Positions 9,072 through 17,806 of a stretch of 64,000 nt of DNA are shown piece after piece (the stretch's first letter is position 1; each line of letters opens with the position of its first letter). Below the pieces are notes generated by a model that worked only from the letters and a program-made list of their open reading frames with translations, had not been told where the DNA came from and did no database searches. This DNA is from Butyrivibrio sp. YAB3001 (GTDB lineage: Bacteria > Bacillota > Clostridia > Lachnospirales > Lachnospiraceae), in assembly GCF_900112195.1 (NCBI RefSeq), contig NZ_FOKR01000002.1, forward strand, positions 303,794 to 367,793, read 5' to 3'. The position numbers and the translations under genes are program-made.

Positions 9072-9100
9072 ATTATATCTGTCTGTTAAAACCATGTCAA
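9072..9100 (-). promoter_or_regulatory. Sigma-A promoter of rex, perfect consensus
   Basis: On the minus strand TTGACA (9095-9100) and TATAAT (9072-9077) are separated by exactly 17 bases. The leader to the rex start would be about 118 bases. The rest of the gap up to hslO (9101-9323) holds a small CATTAG/CTAATG hairpin at about 9167-9190 and no clear hslO promoter. Confidence 0.85.
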
Positions 9101-9323
9101 TTAATCTTATACTTATTTAATATTTTGAATTCTTAGCATTAAAAACATATATCTATCGTAAAAAACGGCATTAGATATTTCCTAATGTCATTTGCGGCGC
9201 CGGAGGATATATATTAAACGGCAAATTTATCTTACTGTTACTAAATATAAATGGGGAAAGATCTTTCCATTTGAATAGTTGCATCAAATTCTTTATAATG
9301 TTTGGAGGAAATGAGGTGATTTT

Positions 9324-10229
9324 ATGTCATATAAAGATTATATGGTGCGCGCTACCGCTGGAAATGCGCAGATCAGAGCATTCGCTGCCACAACCAGGGA
9401 CCTTGCAGACTACGGAAGAAAAGCCCATGGACTTTCTCCTATCGCAACTGCTGCTCTTGGAAGGCTTATGACCGGAACTGTTATGATGGGACAGATGATG
9501 GATAATGACAGTGATATGATCACAGTTAAGATGGACGGTGATGGACCACTTAAAGGTGTTCTTGCAACCGCTGATAACAAGGGTAATGTTAAGGGTTATG
9601 TTATTAACCCCTATGTAATAATGGAACCGAATGCAGAAGGACACTTAAATGTCGGTGGCGGCATCGGCGAAGGTACACTTACTGTTATAAGAGACATGGG
9701 ATTAAAAGAGCCTTACGTTGGTCAGGTTCCTCTCTATACCGGAGAAGTTGCTGAAGATTTAACTTACTATTTTACTAAATCAGAGCAGACACCTTCTTCT
9801 GTAGGGCTTGGCGTTCTTGTTGAAAGAGAAAATCTATCTGTTGTAGCTGCCGGTGGCTTTATCATCCAGCTTATGCCCTTTGCTGATGAAGAAACAATAA
9901 ACCTCCTTGAAGAAAATCTTAAAAAGTTTTCTTCAGTAACAGACATTTTAAAAGCCGGGAAAACTCCCGAAGATATGCTTAAGATAGTTCTCGACGGTTT
10001 TGATATAGAATTTACAGACACTGTAGATTTGAACTTCTACTGCAATTGTGATAAGGACCGTGTTGAGAGAGCTCTTATGCTCATCGGAGAAAAAGAAATT
10101 CAGGAAATGATAGATGATGGAAAAGAAATTGAAGTAAACTGTCATTTCTGCAACAAAGCTTATAAGTTCAGTGTTGATGAACTAAAAGAAATCAAAGTGA
10201 AAGCTAAAGTAAATACTAGAAATCAGTAA
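9324..10229 (+). CDS. hslO: Redox-regulated chaperone Hsp33
   Basis: Hsp33 is a cytoplasmic holdase switched on when its zinc-binding cysteines are oxidised. The 301-residue protein has the N-terminal domain start MSYKDYMVRATAGNAQIRAF and the motif AAGGFIIQLMP near residue 172. The C-terminal zinc centre is CNC near 237 and CHFC near 273, so all four redox cysteines are present. The start follows GAGGTGATTTT. It is divergent from rex, which places two redox-responsive genes back to back. A strong bidirectional hairpin ends it. Confidence 0.95.
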   Translation: MSYKDYMVRATAGNAQIRAFAATTRDLADYGRKAHGLSPIATAALGRLMTGTVMMGQMMDNDSDMITVKMDGDGPLKGVLATADNKGNVKGYVINPYVIMEPNAEGHLNVGGGIGEGTLTVIRDMGLKEPYVGQVPLYTGEVAEDLTYYFTKSEQTPSSVGLGVLVERENLSVVAAGGFIIQLMPFADEETINLLEENLKKFSSVTDILKAGKTPEDMLKIVLDGFDIEFTDTVDLNFYCNCDKDRVERALMLIGEKEIQEMIDDGKEIEVNCHFCNKAYKFSVDELKEIKVKAKVNTRNQ

Positions 10230-10234
10230 TTCAA

Positions 10235-10271
10235 AAAGAGACTTTGCCCCGTTAAGCAAAGTCTCTTTTTT
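10235..10271. terminator. Bidirectional terminator between hslO and aguB
   Basis: The stem AAAGAGACTTTGC pairs with GCAAAGTCTCTTT around an eight-base loop, with T runs on both strands. It serves the convergent hslO and polyamine genes and touches the aguB stop codon. Confidence 0.9.
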
Positions 10272-11170
10272 CACTCAGTAATCGCCTTATAGCACTCCGG
10301 TCTTCTGTCGCGGAAAAGCCCCCACGAAGAGCGCATTTTTCTTATTTCTTCAAAATCATATTCTGCATATATGATTTCCTCTTTATCTCTGCCGGCTCTT
10401 GATATAACATCTCCAGTTTCATCAGTAAGGAAGCTGTTTCCATAGAATGTAAGTGAAGACTTTTGTCCGCCATTTTCTTCTGAAGGCTCAACATCTTCTT
10501 TACCAAATCTGTTGGCAGCAGCAACAGGAATGATGTTTGCAGCAGAATGTCCCTGCATTGTTCTCATCCAGTGTCCCGAACTGTCTACATCAAGAATTGG
10601 TTCTGAGCCGATTGCTGTCGGATAAAGAATGATATCCGCTCCTAAAAGTGCCAGGCTCCTTGCTGTTTCAGGGAACCACTGATCCCAGCATATTCCAACA
10701 CCAACTTTGCCATAGGCTGTATCAAACACTTTAAAGCCTGTATTTCCCGGAGTAAAGTAAAACTTTTCCTGATAATAATGATCATCCGGAATATGAGTTT
10801 TCCTATAGATTCCAACTTCACTTCCGTCAGCATCAATCATGACTACCGTATTATAAAAAGTATTGCCCGATTTTTCGAATACGCATATAGGCATAGTAAC
10901 CTTAAGCTCAGCACAGAGCTTTTTAAAATGGTTAACTGCAGGATTCTCTTCCAATGGAAGGGCAAGTTCATAATAATCGTATCTTCTTTCCTGGCAAAAA
11001 TATTTTCTCTCAAATAATTCAGACAAAAGAATAATCTTTGCGCCTTCACTTGCAGCCTCTCTTGATAGTCTATCCGCAGTTTCTATATTTCTTTTTACCT
11101 GATCAGCATCCGAAGAAGCAGTTTTGCCACACTCAAACTGAACGCAGGCTACTTTAATCTTGTTTCCCAT
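10271..11170 (-). CDS. aguB: N-carbamoylputrescine amidase
   Basis: This nitrilase-family enzyme hydrolyses N-carbamoylputrescine to putrescine, CO2 and ammonia. The catalytic triad is visible: Glu in ILLSELFERKYF near residue 50, Lys in YRKTHIPDDHYY near 124 and Cys in VGVGICWDQWFPETAR near 160. The ending GLFRDRRPECYKAI matches the family. Length (299) is normal. It is the last of six polyamine genes, 125 bases after aguA, and a terminator follows at once. With SpeA and AguA it completes a route from arginine to putrescine through agmatine. Confidence 0.93.
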   Translation of the reverse strand: MGNKIKVACVQFECGKTASSDADQVKRNIETADRLSREAASEGAKIILLSELFERKYFCQERRYDYYELALPLEENPAVNHFKKLCAELKVTMPICVFEKSGNTFYNTVVMIDADGSEVGIYRKTHIPDDHYYQEKFYFTPGNTGFKVFDTAYGKVGVGICWDQWFPETARSLALLGADIILYPTAIGSEPILDVDSSGHWMRTMQGHSAANIIPVAAANRFGKEDVEPSEENGGQKSSLTFYGNSFLTDETGDVISRAGRDKEEIIYAEYDFEEIRKMRSSWGLFRDRRPECYKAITE

Positions 11171-11295
11171 TTATCCAATAATTCTCCTATTAAAATGAAT
11201 GAATCCACAGTAAAAACTTGTTTCTTTCATTTTATATAAATACATAATATACTTCTTTCAAGCCTTAAAGTCTGACATGATATGAGCCACTTTCA

Positions 11296-12627
11296 TCAGA
11301 GATTATTCTCAGGAATCTGCTGTGTTATACAGTGAATATTTCCGCCTCCAAGAAGTATATTTCTTGCAGGAATTCCAATTATCTCTCTGTCAGGACAAAG
11401 CTCACCTAGTATCTCAAGCGCTCTTTTGTCACTATCAGCATTATCTCCGCCAAACTGCGGAACAAGTGCGGCTCCGTTTATAAAATAGAAATTCACATAA
11501 CTTGCAGCAAGTCTCTCTCCAACCTCTCTGAAATCCTCACCTTCCTCAAATTCATAATTATCAAGGTCTTCTTCAGTTATGAGAATCGGATTCTTAGGAA
11601 TAGGAAGTTTATGAACAATTATTTTCCTTCCCCTTGCATCCGTCACACTCTCTAAATAATCCAAATCTTCCTTAGACATAGAATACTGCGGATCATTCTC
11701 ATCATCAGTCCAGGCAAGGACCACTTCTCCCGGAGCCACAAATGCACAAACATTGTCTACATGCTCATTGGTCTCATCATTATAGATTCCCTTTGGAAGC
11801 CATAAAACTTTTTCAGCCCCGAGATATTTCTTAAGAGTCTCTTCAATCTCAGCCTTTGTCATAGAAGGATTCCTGCCTTCACTCAAAAGACAGCTCTCAG
11901 TAACCATCACAGTTCCTTCACCGTCACAATGAATGGAGCCTCCTTCAAGCACAAAGGGATGCGCATCATACATCTCAATTTCGCACAGATTGCAGAAAGC
12001 AGATGCAACTTTATCATCCTTATCCCAATTGGCGTACAAGCCATCAAACTCTCCGCCCCAGGCATTAAACTCCCAGTTGATTCCTCTTATATTTGTATCT
12101 AGATTATCTGCGTTATCCTTAGTTTCAGCACTTTTCAAATCAGTAGAATATCCGTGCTTATTATCTACGCTATCCCTCTTTTTAACAAATGTAGGACCAA
12201 CATCTCTCGCCCAGGCATCATCAGATTCAATAGGAAAAATAAGACATCTATTCTCTAATATATCCTGAAGGGTTACGACTCCTTCAAAATTCCGAGTAAG
12301 TCTTTCACCTTCACTAAGAATCCTCCCTTCTTCAACAACTGTGCATGGAGGCACCAATCTATCAGTTCCATCAACAAAATCCGTAATGATGTCATCAAGC
12401 AAATCCTTCGCCTCATTCCAATGCGCTTTATCTGCTAAAAGGTACAGATTTTCTCGCTTAAGGATTTCGATGAACACTCTGGAAAAAGACCTGATTGCGC
12501 CACTTCTATCCTTCCCCCAACTCCCCGGGCGGACAGGATAGATCATAATAGTTCCATCATGTCTTGAAAACTCAGCAGGCATAAAAAAATCATCATCTAT
12601 TGGAAATGTGCTAATCTTTTTAGTCAA
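11296..12627 (-). CDS. aguA: Agmatine deiminase
   Basis: AguA converts agmatine to N-carbamoylputrescine and ammonia. Family features are [22 protein letters not shown] at the start, the substrate-binding [13 protein letters not shown] near residue 137, the Glu/His-containing [16 protein letters not shown] near 225 and [15 protein letters not shown]. The catalytic cysteine is near the C-terminus in [14 protein letters not shown]. At 443 residues it is longer than the usual 365-380 because of polar insertions, for example around residues 150-180 (Asp/Lys/Asn-rich) and 375-395. It lies between nspC and aguB on the same strand. Confidence 0.92.
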   Translation of the reverse strand: MTKKISTFPIDDDFFMPAEFSRHDGTIMIYPVRPGSWGKDRSGAIRSFSRVFIEILKRENLYLLADKAHWNEAKDLLDDIITDFVDGTDRLVPPCTVVEEGRILSEGERLTRNFEGVVTLQDILENRCLIFPIESDDAWARDVGPTFVKKRDSVDNKHGYSTDLKSAETKDNADNLDTNIRGINWEFNAWGGEFDGLYANWDKDDKVASAFCNLCEIEMYDAHPFVLEGGSIHCDGEGTVMVTESCLLSEGRNPSMTKAEIEETLKKYLGAEKVLWLPKGIYNDETNEHVDNVCAFVAPGEVVLAWTDDENDPQYSMSKEDLDYLESVTDARGRKIIVHKLPIPKNPILITEEDLDNYEFEEGEDFREVGERLAASYVNFYFINGAALVPQFGGDNADSDKRALEILGELCPDREIIGIPARNILLGGGNIHCITQQIPENNL

Positions 12628-12660
12628 ATCTAATCTCCCATCAATAAGGCATAATAATCA

Positions 12661-13827
12661 TTACAATCTTGATTTAAAATCTTCGTATCCAAAGGAACGT
12701 ATTAAATCCACTTCACCATTTTCATGAAGAATATCAATGTCAGGAAGTGGCATACCATTAAAGGTATTATTTTTCACCATGCTGTAAATAGCCATATCTT
12801 CAAATACAAGTCTGTCTCCGATTCTTTTCTCTTCGGCAAAACTGTAATCGCCAATAATATCGCCGGCAAGGCAGGTTCTTGAAGACAATCTGTAGGTATA
12901 GTTCATCTCGCCCGGTTCCTCACCATCTCTAAGCGGTGGCCTGTAAGGCATCTCTAGAACATCCGGCATATGACAGGCAGCAGAGGTATCAAGAATAAGA
13001 ACAGGCATTGCATCTGTTGCGATAATATCCATAACGGTAGTAACAAGATATCCTGCATCGAGCGCAATTGCTTCTCCCGGCTCAAGATATACTTCAATAC
13101 CATACTTTGCTCTGATACTTTTAATTAAATTGATAAGCCCGTCAACATCATAATCCTCTCTTGAAATATGATGTCCGCCACCAAGATTAAGCCATTTAAT
13201 CTTGTATAAATACTTCCCAAATTTCTTTTCGAAGACCTCAAAAGTGTCCTTTAACGGCTCAAAGCCCTGCTCACACAAAGTATGAAAATGAAGTCCCTCT
13301 ACCAGTGACGGCAATTCCTCCGGCATATCCTTCAATCTGATTCCAAGTCTGGAACCTGCAGAACATGGATCATAAATATCATGATCTTCCTGTGTGCTAT
13401 ACTCAGGGTTTATCCTAAGTCCCACAGAAAGCTTCCCTTCATTTACAGCTCTTTCCCAAGCACTTCTGTGATGTTCAAGCTGAGACAATGAATTAAACAC
13501 CATGTGATCACAGATCTCACATAGTTCCTTCATCTCTTCATCGCCAAAAGCAGGCTCATAAACGTGATTCTCAATTTTTCGCCCTGAATCATTTTGTACA
13601 TTTACAAGCTCCTCATAAGCAAGTTTGGCCTCATATAATCCGGATGCTGTTGCACCTGACAGATATTTTCCAATCAGGGGATAGGTTTGATAGATTGAAT
13701 ATGCTTTTTGCGCCAAAAGAATTTTTGCGCCGGATTCTTTCTGAACTCTGTCCAGAATCTCTAGATTTTCACGAAGTTTCTTTTCATCAATAACATAAGC
13801 CGGTGTCTTAATCTCGTTAAAGTTCAT
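12661..13827 (-). CDS. nspC: Carboxynorspermidine/carboxyspermidine decarboxylase
   Basis: This PLP enzyme of the alanine-racemase fold decarboxylates carboxy(nor)spermidine to (nor)spermidine. The start at 13827 (MNFNEIKTPAYVIDEKKLREN) follows a GAGGGGG site. The PLP lysine is in ILLAQKAYSIYQTYP near residue 41. Other matches are LRINPEYSTQEDHDIYDP, GLHFHTLCEQG, WLNLGGGHHISREDYDV, VYLEPGEAIAL, SRTCLAGDIIGDYSF and NNTFNGMPLP. Length (388) is typical. It follows the dehydrogenase gene by 138 bases and precedes aguA. Whether the substrate is carboxyspermidine, carboxynorspermidine or carboxyaminopropylagmatine cannot be told from sequence alone. Confidence 0.92.
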   Translation of the reverse strand: MNFNEIKTPAYVIDEKKLRENLEILDRVQKESGAKILLAQKAYSIYQTYPLIGKYLSGATASGLYEAKLAYEELVNVQNDSGRKIENHVYEPAFGDEEMKELCEICDHMVFNSLSQLEHHRSAWERAVNEGKLSVGLRINPEYSTQEDHDIYDPCSAGSRLGIRLKDMPEELPSLVEGLHFHTLCEQGFEPLKDTFEVFEKKFGKYLYKIKWLNLGGGHHISREDYDVDGLINLIKSIRAKYGIEVYLEPGEAIALDAGYLVTTVMDIIATDAMPVLILDTSAACHMPDVLEMPYRPPLRDGEEPGEMNYTYRLSSRTCLAGDIIGDYSFAEEKRIGDRLVFEDMAIYSMVKNNTFNGMPLPDIDILHENGEVDLIRSFGYEDFKSRL

Positions 13828-13965
13828 CTTGCCCCCTCGAATAAGCGCTGACATGAAACGGGATTATTCCTCCGATAAACAAAAGAATATATCCTCGTTT
13901 CCTCAGCTATTTTCATTAGGAACTATACGGAAAAACATTACAATTATTCCGACTGTTCCTCAATC

Positions 13966-15228
13966 TCAGTCAACCAAAACAGGATTTTCATCAACAACCC
14001 AAGGAAGACCGTATTTATTAAGCATATCCATATATGGATCAGGATCAAACTCATCAGTTGTAAATACGCCGGGCTTCTTCCACTTGCCGCTAAGCACAAG
14101 CGCTGTTCCGATCATTGCAGGAACACCGGTTGTATAACTGATAGCCTGGCTTCCAAGTTCTTTGTAGCATTCCTGGTGGTCACATACATTATAGATGTAG
14201 ACAACTCTTTCTTTTCCGTCCTTGATTCCACGGAATATGCATCCGATATTTGTCTTACCAACAGTTCTAGGGCCAAGGCTTGCAGGATCCGGTAAAAGAG
14301 CTTTAAGGAACTGGATAGGAACGATTTCTTTTCCCTCAAAATTAACAGGAGAAGTTGAAAGCATACCAACATCCTCAAGGCATCTCATATGATCAAGATA
14401 GCTCTGTCCAAATGTCATAAAGAATCTGATTCTCTTTATCTCAGGGAAATTGCGGCCAAGAGCTTCAATCTCCTCATGATGAAGAAGGTACATATCCTTC
14501 TGTCCAACTTCAGGGAAATCATAAACTCTCTTTATTTCCATAGGCTTAGTCTCAACCCAATGACCATCTTCCCAGTAGCTTCCGTTAGCACTTACTTCAC
14601 GAAGATTGATTTCAGGGTTAAAGTTGGTTGCAAAAGCATAACCATGGTCACCGCCGTTGCAGTCCATGATATCAACATAGTGGATTTCATCGAAATAATG
14701 CTTTTTAGCATAAGCAGTAAATACAGATGTAACACCAGGATCAAAACCTGTTCCAAGAAGTCCTGTGATACCAGCCTCCTTAAACTTATCCATGTATGCC
14801 CACTGATAGCTGTAATCAAAATATGCTGTAAAGCCCTTTTCTTTACAGCGCTTTTCATATGCAGCGCGCCATACAGGCTCATCTGTATCTTCAGGCTCAT
14901 AGTTTGCTGTATCAATATAATCAACTTTGCACTCAAGGCAGGCATCCATGATAACAAGATCCTGATATGGAAGTGCTACATTTAAAACAGCATCAGGCTG
15001 ATACTCTTTTATTAATTTGATAACATCATTAACATCATCTGCATTAACTGTTGCAGTTGTGATCTTAACAGGAGTTCCCTGTTTTTCAAGCTTCTCCTTC
15101 ATAGCATCGCACTTGCTTACTGTTCTGCTTGCAATGCACATCTCTGTAAATACTTCTGTGTTCTGGCAGCATTTCTGAATTGCAACCTGCGCAACTCCTC
15201 CGCAACCAATTACTAATAGTCTGCTCAT
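13966..15228 (-). CDS. Carboxynorspermidine synthase-like dehydrogenase (saccharopine dehydrogenase family)
   Basis: The product is a 420-residue NAD(P)-dependent enzyme that in this family condenses aspartate semialdehyde with a diamine (putrescine, diaminopropane or agmatine) to make a carboxyaminopropyl polyamine. The Rossmann motif is RLLVIGCGGVAQVAIQKC at the start. Also visible are DAVLNVALPYQDLVIMDACL, VDYIDTANYEPEDT, GLLGTGFDPGVTSVFTAYA and MDCNGGDHGYAFATNFNPEI. The start follows TAGGAGG. It stands next to nspC, whose product decarboxylates this product, and after speE. A generic annotation would be saccharopine dehydrogenase, but lysine metabolism genes are absent here. Confidence 0.9.
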   Translation of the reverse strand: MSRLLVIGCGGVAQVAIQKCCQNTEVFTEMCIASRTVSKCDAMKEKLEKQGTPVKITTATVNADDVNDVIKLIKEYQPDAVLNVALPYQDLVIMDACLECKVDYIDTANYEPEDTDEPVWRAAYEKRCKEKGFTAYFDYSYQWAYMDKFKEAGITGLLGTGFDPGVTSVFTAYAKKHYFDEIHYVDIMDCNGGDHGYAFATNFNPEINLREVSANGSYWEDGHWVETKPMEIKRVYDFPEVGQKDMYLLHHEEIEALGRNFPEIKRIRFFMTFGQSYLDHMRCLEDVGMLSTSPVNFEGKEIVPIQFLKALLPDPASLGPRTVGKTNIGCIFRGIKDGKERVVYIYNVCDHQECYKELGSQAISYTTGVPAMIGTALVLSGKWKKPGVFTTDEFDPDPYMDMLNKYGLPWVVDENPVLVD

Positions 15229-15255
15229 TTAGCAACCCTCCTAAAAAATATATAA

Positions 15256-16128
15256 TTATCTGGACATATCTTCTTCTTCCTGAAGAAGATCTTCTACATA
15301 CTTAGGAAGCATAAAAGCCCCTTTATGAAGGTGTGTGGTATAATACCAGGTCTTTATGCCTCGCTCATCCCATCTGTCAGGATTAAAGTCCTTGAGTGGA
15401 TGATACTTTTTGCTTGCAAAACCAAAGAGCCAATATCCGGCAGGACATGTGGGAATATGTGCCTGATAAACTCTGTTAATAGGGAATACTCTGTAAGCCT
15501 TTCTGTGCATTGCTCTGCAGCTCTCTTCATCCTCATCGTAGAATGGGCTTCCATGCTGATAAACCATGATTCCATCATCATGAAGAGCCTTGTAGCAGCT
15601 GCCATAAAACTCTTTTGTAAAAAGACCTGCTTCATGTCCCAAAGGTTCTGTTGCATCATTTATGATAAGGTCGTACATATCTTCACATTTTCTAAGATAC
15701 TTAAGGCCATCCTGGTAATATATATGCACTCTGTCATCCTCGAGACCAACTGCATTGTCAGGGAAGTATTGCTTGCATACTTCCACAAACATATTGTCAG
15801 GCTCAACCACATCGATTACCTTGATCTCATCGTAGTGACAAAGTTCTCTGGCAACACCGCCATCTCCGCCACCAAGGACAAGCACTCTTTGAACCTTGGG
15901 ATGAACAGCCATAGGCACATGTACTATCATCTCGTCATATGTAAATTCATCTTTTTCAGAGAAAATTATATTTCCATCTGATGTAAGAAATTTGCCAAAT
16001 TCAGGTGAATCAAAAACATCTATTCTCTGAAACTCACTGCTACCAGAAAAAAGCTGTTTGCTGATTCTGATACTGATCTTAACATTTCCAGTGTGCATGT
16101 CACTGAACCAATAATCCATTTCAGCCAT
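15256..16128 (-). CDS. speE: Spermidine synthase (polyamine aminopropyltransferase)
   Basis: SpeE transfers an aminopropyl group from decarboxylated S-adenosylmethionine to an amine acceptor, usually putrescine. Motifs are QRIDVFDSPEFGKFLTSDG, YDEMIVHVPMAVHP, the nucleotide-binding VLVLGGGDGGVARELC near residue 83, and the acceptor pocket LIINDATEPLGHEAGLF near 156, close to the DSTEPVG form of Gram-positive enzymes. Length (290) is normal. No speD (AdoMet decarboxylase) is present in the window, so the donor must come from elsewhere or the enzyme has another role. It lies between speA and the dehydrogenase with short gaps (45 and 27 bases). Confidence 0.93.
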   Translation of the reverse strand: MAEMDYWFSDMHTGNVKISIRISKQLFSGSSEFQRIDVFDSPEFGKFLTSDGNIIFSEKDEFTYDEMIVHVPMAVHPKVQRVLVLGGGDGGVARELCHYDEIKVIDVVEPDNMFVEVCKQYFPDNAVGLEDDRVHIYYQDGLKYLRKCEDMYDLIINDATEPLGHEAGLFTKEFYGSCYKALHDDGIMVYQHGSPFYDEDEESCRAMHRKAYRVFPINRVYQAHIPTCPAGYWLFGFASKKYHPLKDFNPDRWDERGIKTWYYTTHLHKGAFMLPKYVEDLLQEEEDMSR

Positions 16129-16173
16129 CTCGACCGATTACCTCCATAAATGTGATATGTACAAATACTCTGT

Positions 16174-17622
16174 TTATTTCAGTACAAACAACTCAGAAAT
16201 ATCCTCGCTCTCAGGTCCTTGCATCGAGCAGCCTTTTTCTCTAGCTGTTCTGATGTAATCAAGGATTTCTTCTGTGATAACTTCACCCGGAGAAAGAATC
16301 GGTATTCCCGGAGGATAACACATAACTGATTCTGCGCTTATTCTTCCTACCGTCTTTTCTACAGGAAGTGATTCTTTTTCTGCATAGAAGGCTTCCTGAG
16401 GTGTCGCTTTAACGATAGGTGTCACATATTCTGCTGAGAAAAAGCTCTGCTCAGGCTTACTATACAATCTTCTGATATCAGCCAAAGCTCCCGCAAGTCT
16501 TTCAATGTCCTGAAGTCTGTCTCCGATTGAGATATAAGCCATAACATTAGACAGATCCCCAAACTCCATCTGAATATCATACTCATCTCTCAAAAGATCA
16601 TATACCTCAATTCCGGTGAGACCTATTTTACGGGTATTGACAACAAGTTTGGTCTCATCGAAATCGAAAATGCTACCGCCATTTTTAAGCTCATTCCCAT
16701 ACGCATAGTAGCCGCCAATATCATTTATCTCTTCTCTTGCATACTGCGCCATCTTGGTAACTTTCTCAAAGCTTGCAGCTCCGTTTAAAGCAAGATTTCT
16801 CCTGGAGATATCAAGACTTCCAAGAAGCAGATAGCTTGCGCTTGTGGTCTGTGTAAGGTTCACGATTCTGCTGATATATCCAATATTGGCATCAGGACCA
16901 CACAAAAGGATTGAACTCTGTGTAAGGCTTCCACCTGATTTGTGCATGCTTATGGCTGCCATATCAGCGCCGGCTGCCATTGCGTTAAGCGGAAGATTAG
17001 GTCCAAAATAAAGGTGAGTTCCGTGGGCTTCATCAACCAAAGCTTTCATACCATGCTCATGCGCCAGATCAACAATTGATTTAAGATCTGAGCATATTCC
17101 ATAATATGAAGGGTTATTTATAAGAATAGCCTTAGCTTCAGGATTTTCCTCAACGGCTTTCCTTACATCAGCAAGTTCCATTCCAAGCGGTATTCCAAGA
17201 TTTGTATCTACCTTGGGATCAATATAAACAGGAATGGCACCGCAAAGGATAAGAGCATTAATAGCGCTCTTATGCACATTTCTGGGCATGATTATCTTCT
17301 CGCCCTTTTTAACATGGGAAAGAACCATAGCCTGAACGGCGCTCGTAGTACCATTTACCATCATAAAAGCATGCGCTGCGCCAAAGGCATCTGCCATTAA
17401 TTCCTCAGCCTCTTTGATAACAGAAACCGGATGGCAAAGATTATCGAGCGGTTTCATGGAATTGACATCAATTCCGACACATCTATCTCCTAAAAAGCTG
17501 ACCAGTTCAGGGTTTCCTCTTCCTCTCTTATGTCCGGGAACATCAAAAGGAACAACCCTCTGCTTTCTGAACCTTTCCAAAGCCTCATAAACCGGCGCTT
17601 TTCTCTGTCTATCTAAGTTCAA
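16174..17622 (-). CDS. speA: Arginine (Orn/Lys/Arg-type) decarboxylase, PLP fold type I
   Basis: This PLP enzyme most likely decarboxylates arginine to agmatine, because the agmatine-using aguA and aguB lie in the same gene run. Motifs are VPFDVPGHKRGRGNP near residue 24, FMMVNGTTSAVQAMVL near 86, IMPRNVHKSAINALIL, ALVDEAHGTHLYFGP near 195 and the PLP lysine in ISMHKSGGSLTQSS near 226. The C-terminal domain has PPGIPILSPGEVIT. The start is a TTG nine bases after GGAGG; no nearer ATG exists. It heads the six-gene minus-strand polyamine run. Lysine specificity cannot be excluded by sequence. Confidence 0.88.
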   Translation of the reverse strand: MNLDRQRKAPVYEALERFRKQRVVPFDVPGHKRGRGNPELVSFLGDRCVGIDVNSMKPLDNLCHPVSVIKEAEELMADAFGAAHAFMMVNGTTSAVQAMVLSHVKKGEKIIMPRNVHKSAINALILCGAIPVYIDPKVDTNLGIPLGMELADVRKAVEENPEAKAILINNPSYYGICSDLKSIVDLAHEHGMKALVDEAHGTHLYFGPNLPLNAMAAGADMAAISMHKSGGSLTQSSILLCGPDANIGYISRIVNLTQTTSASYLLLGSLDISRRNLALNGAASFEKVTKMAQYAREEINDIGGYYAYGNELKNGGSIFDFDETKLVVNTRKIGLTGIEVYDLLRDEYDIQMEFGDLSNVMAYISIGDRLQDIERLAGALADIRRLYSKPEQSFFSAEYVTPIVKATPQEAFYAEKESLPVEKTVGRISAESVMCYPPGIPILSPGEVITEEILDYIRTAREKGCSMQGPESEDISELFVLK

Positions 17623-17806
17623 CTACAAAATCCTCCCACAATCCATATACGAAACTAAAGGAGTGGCATTTCATACATTTATAATAAACGTGTCTACCCA
17701 GCGTCTACTATAAAATATATGTCACGCTACCCCTCTCATATCTAATTACATATCAAGTTAATAATACTATAAAACGCCTTATTATTAAAGCAAAATATCA
17801 CAATTG

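Noticed and set aside
15325..15981. 218-residue open frame opposite speE
   Set aside because: It is antisense to a clear enzyme gene and lacks a start signal and any recognisable domain.
16174..17622. Frame problem at the start of speA because no ATG is available
   Set aside because: A TTG nine bases after GGAGG gives a normal N-terminus (MNLDRQRKAPVYEAL), so the gene is complete.
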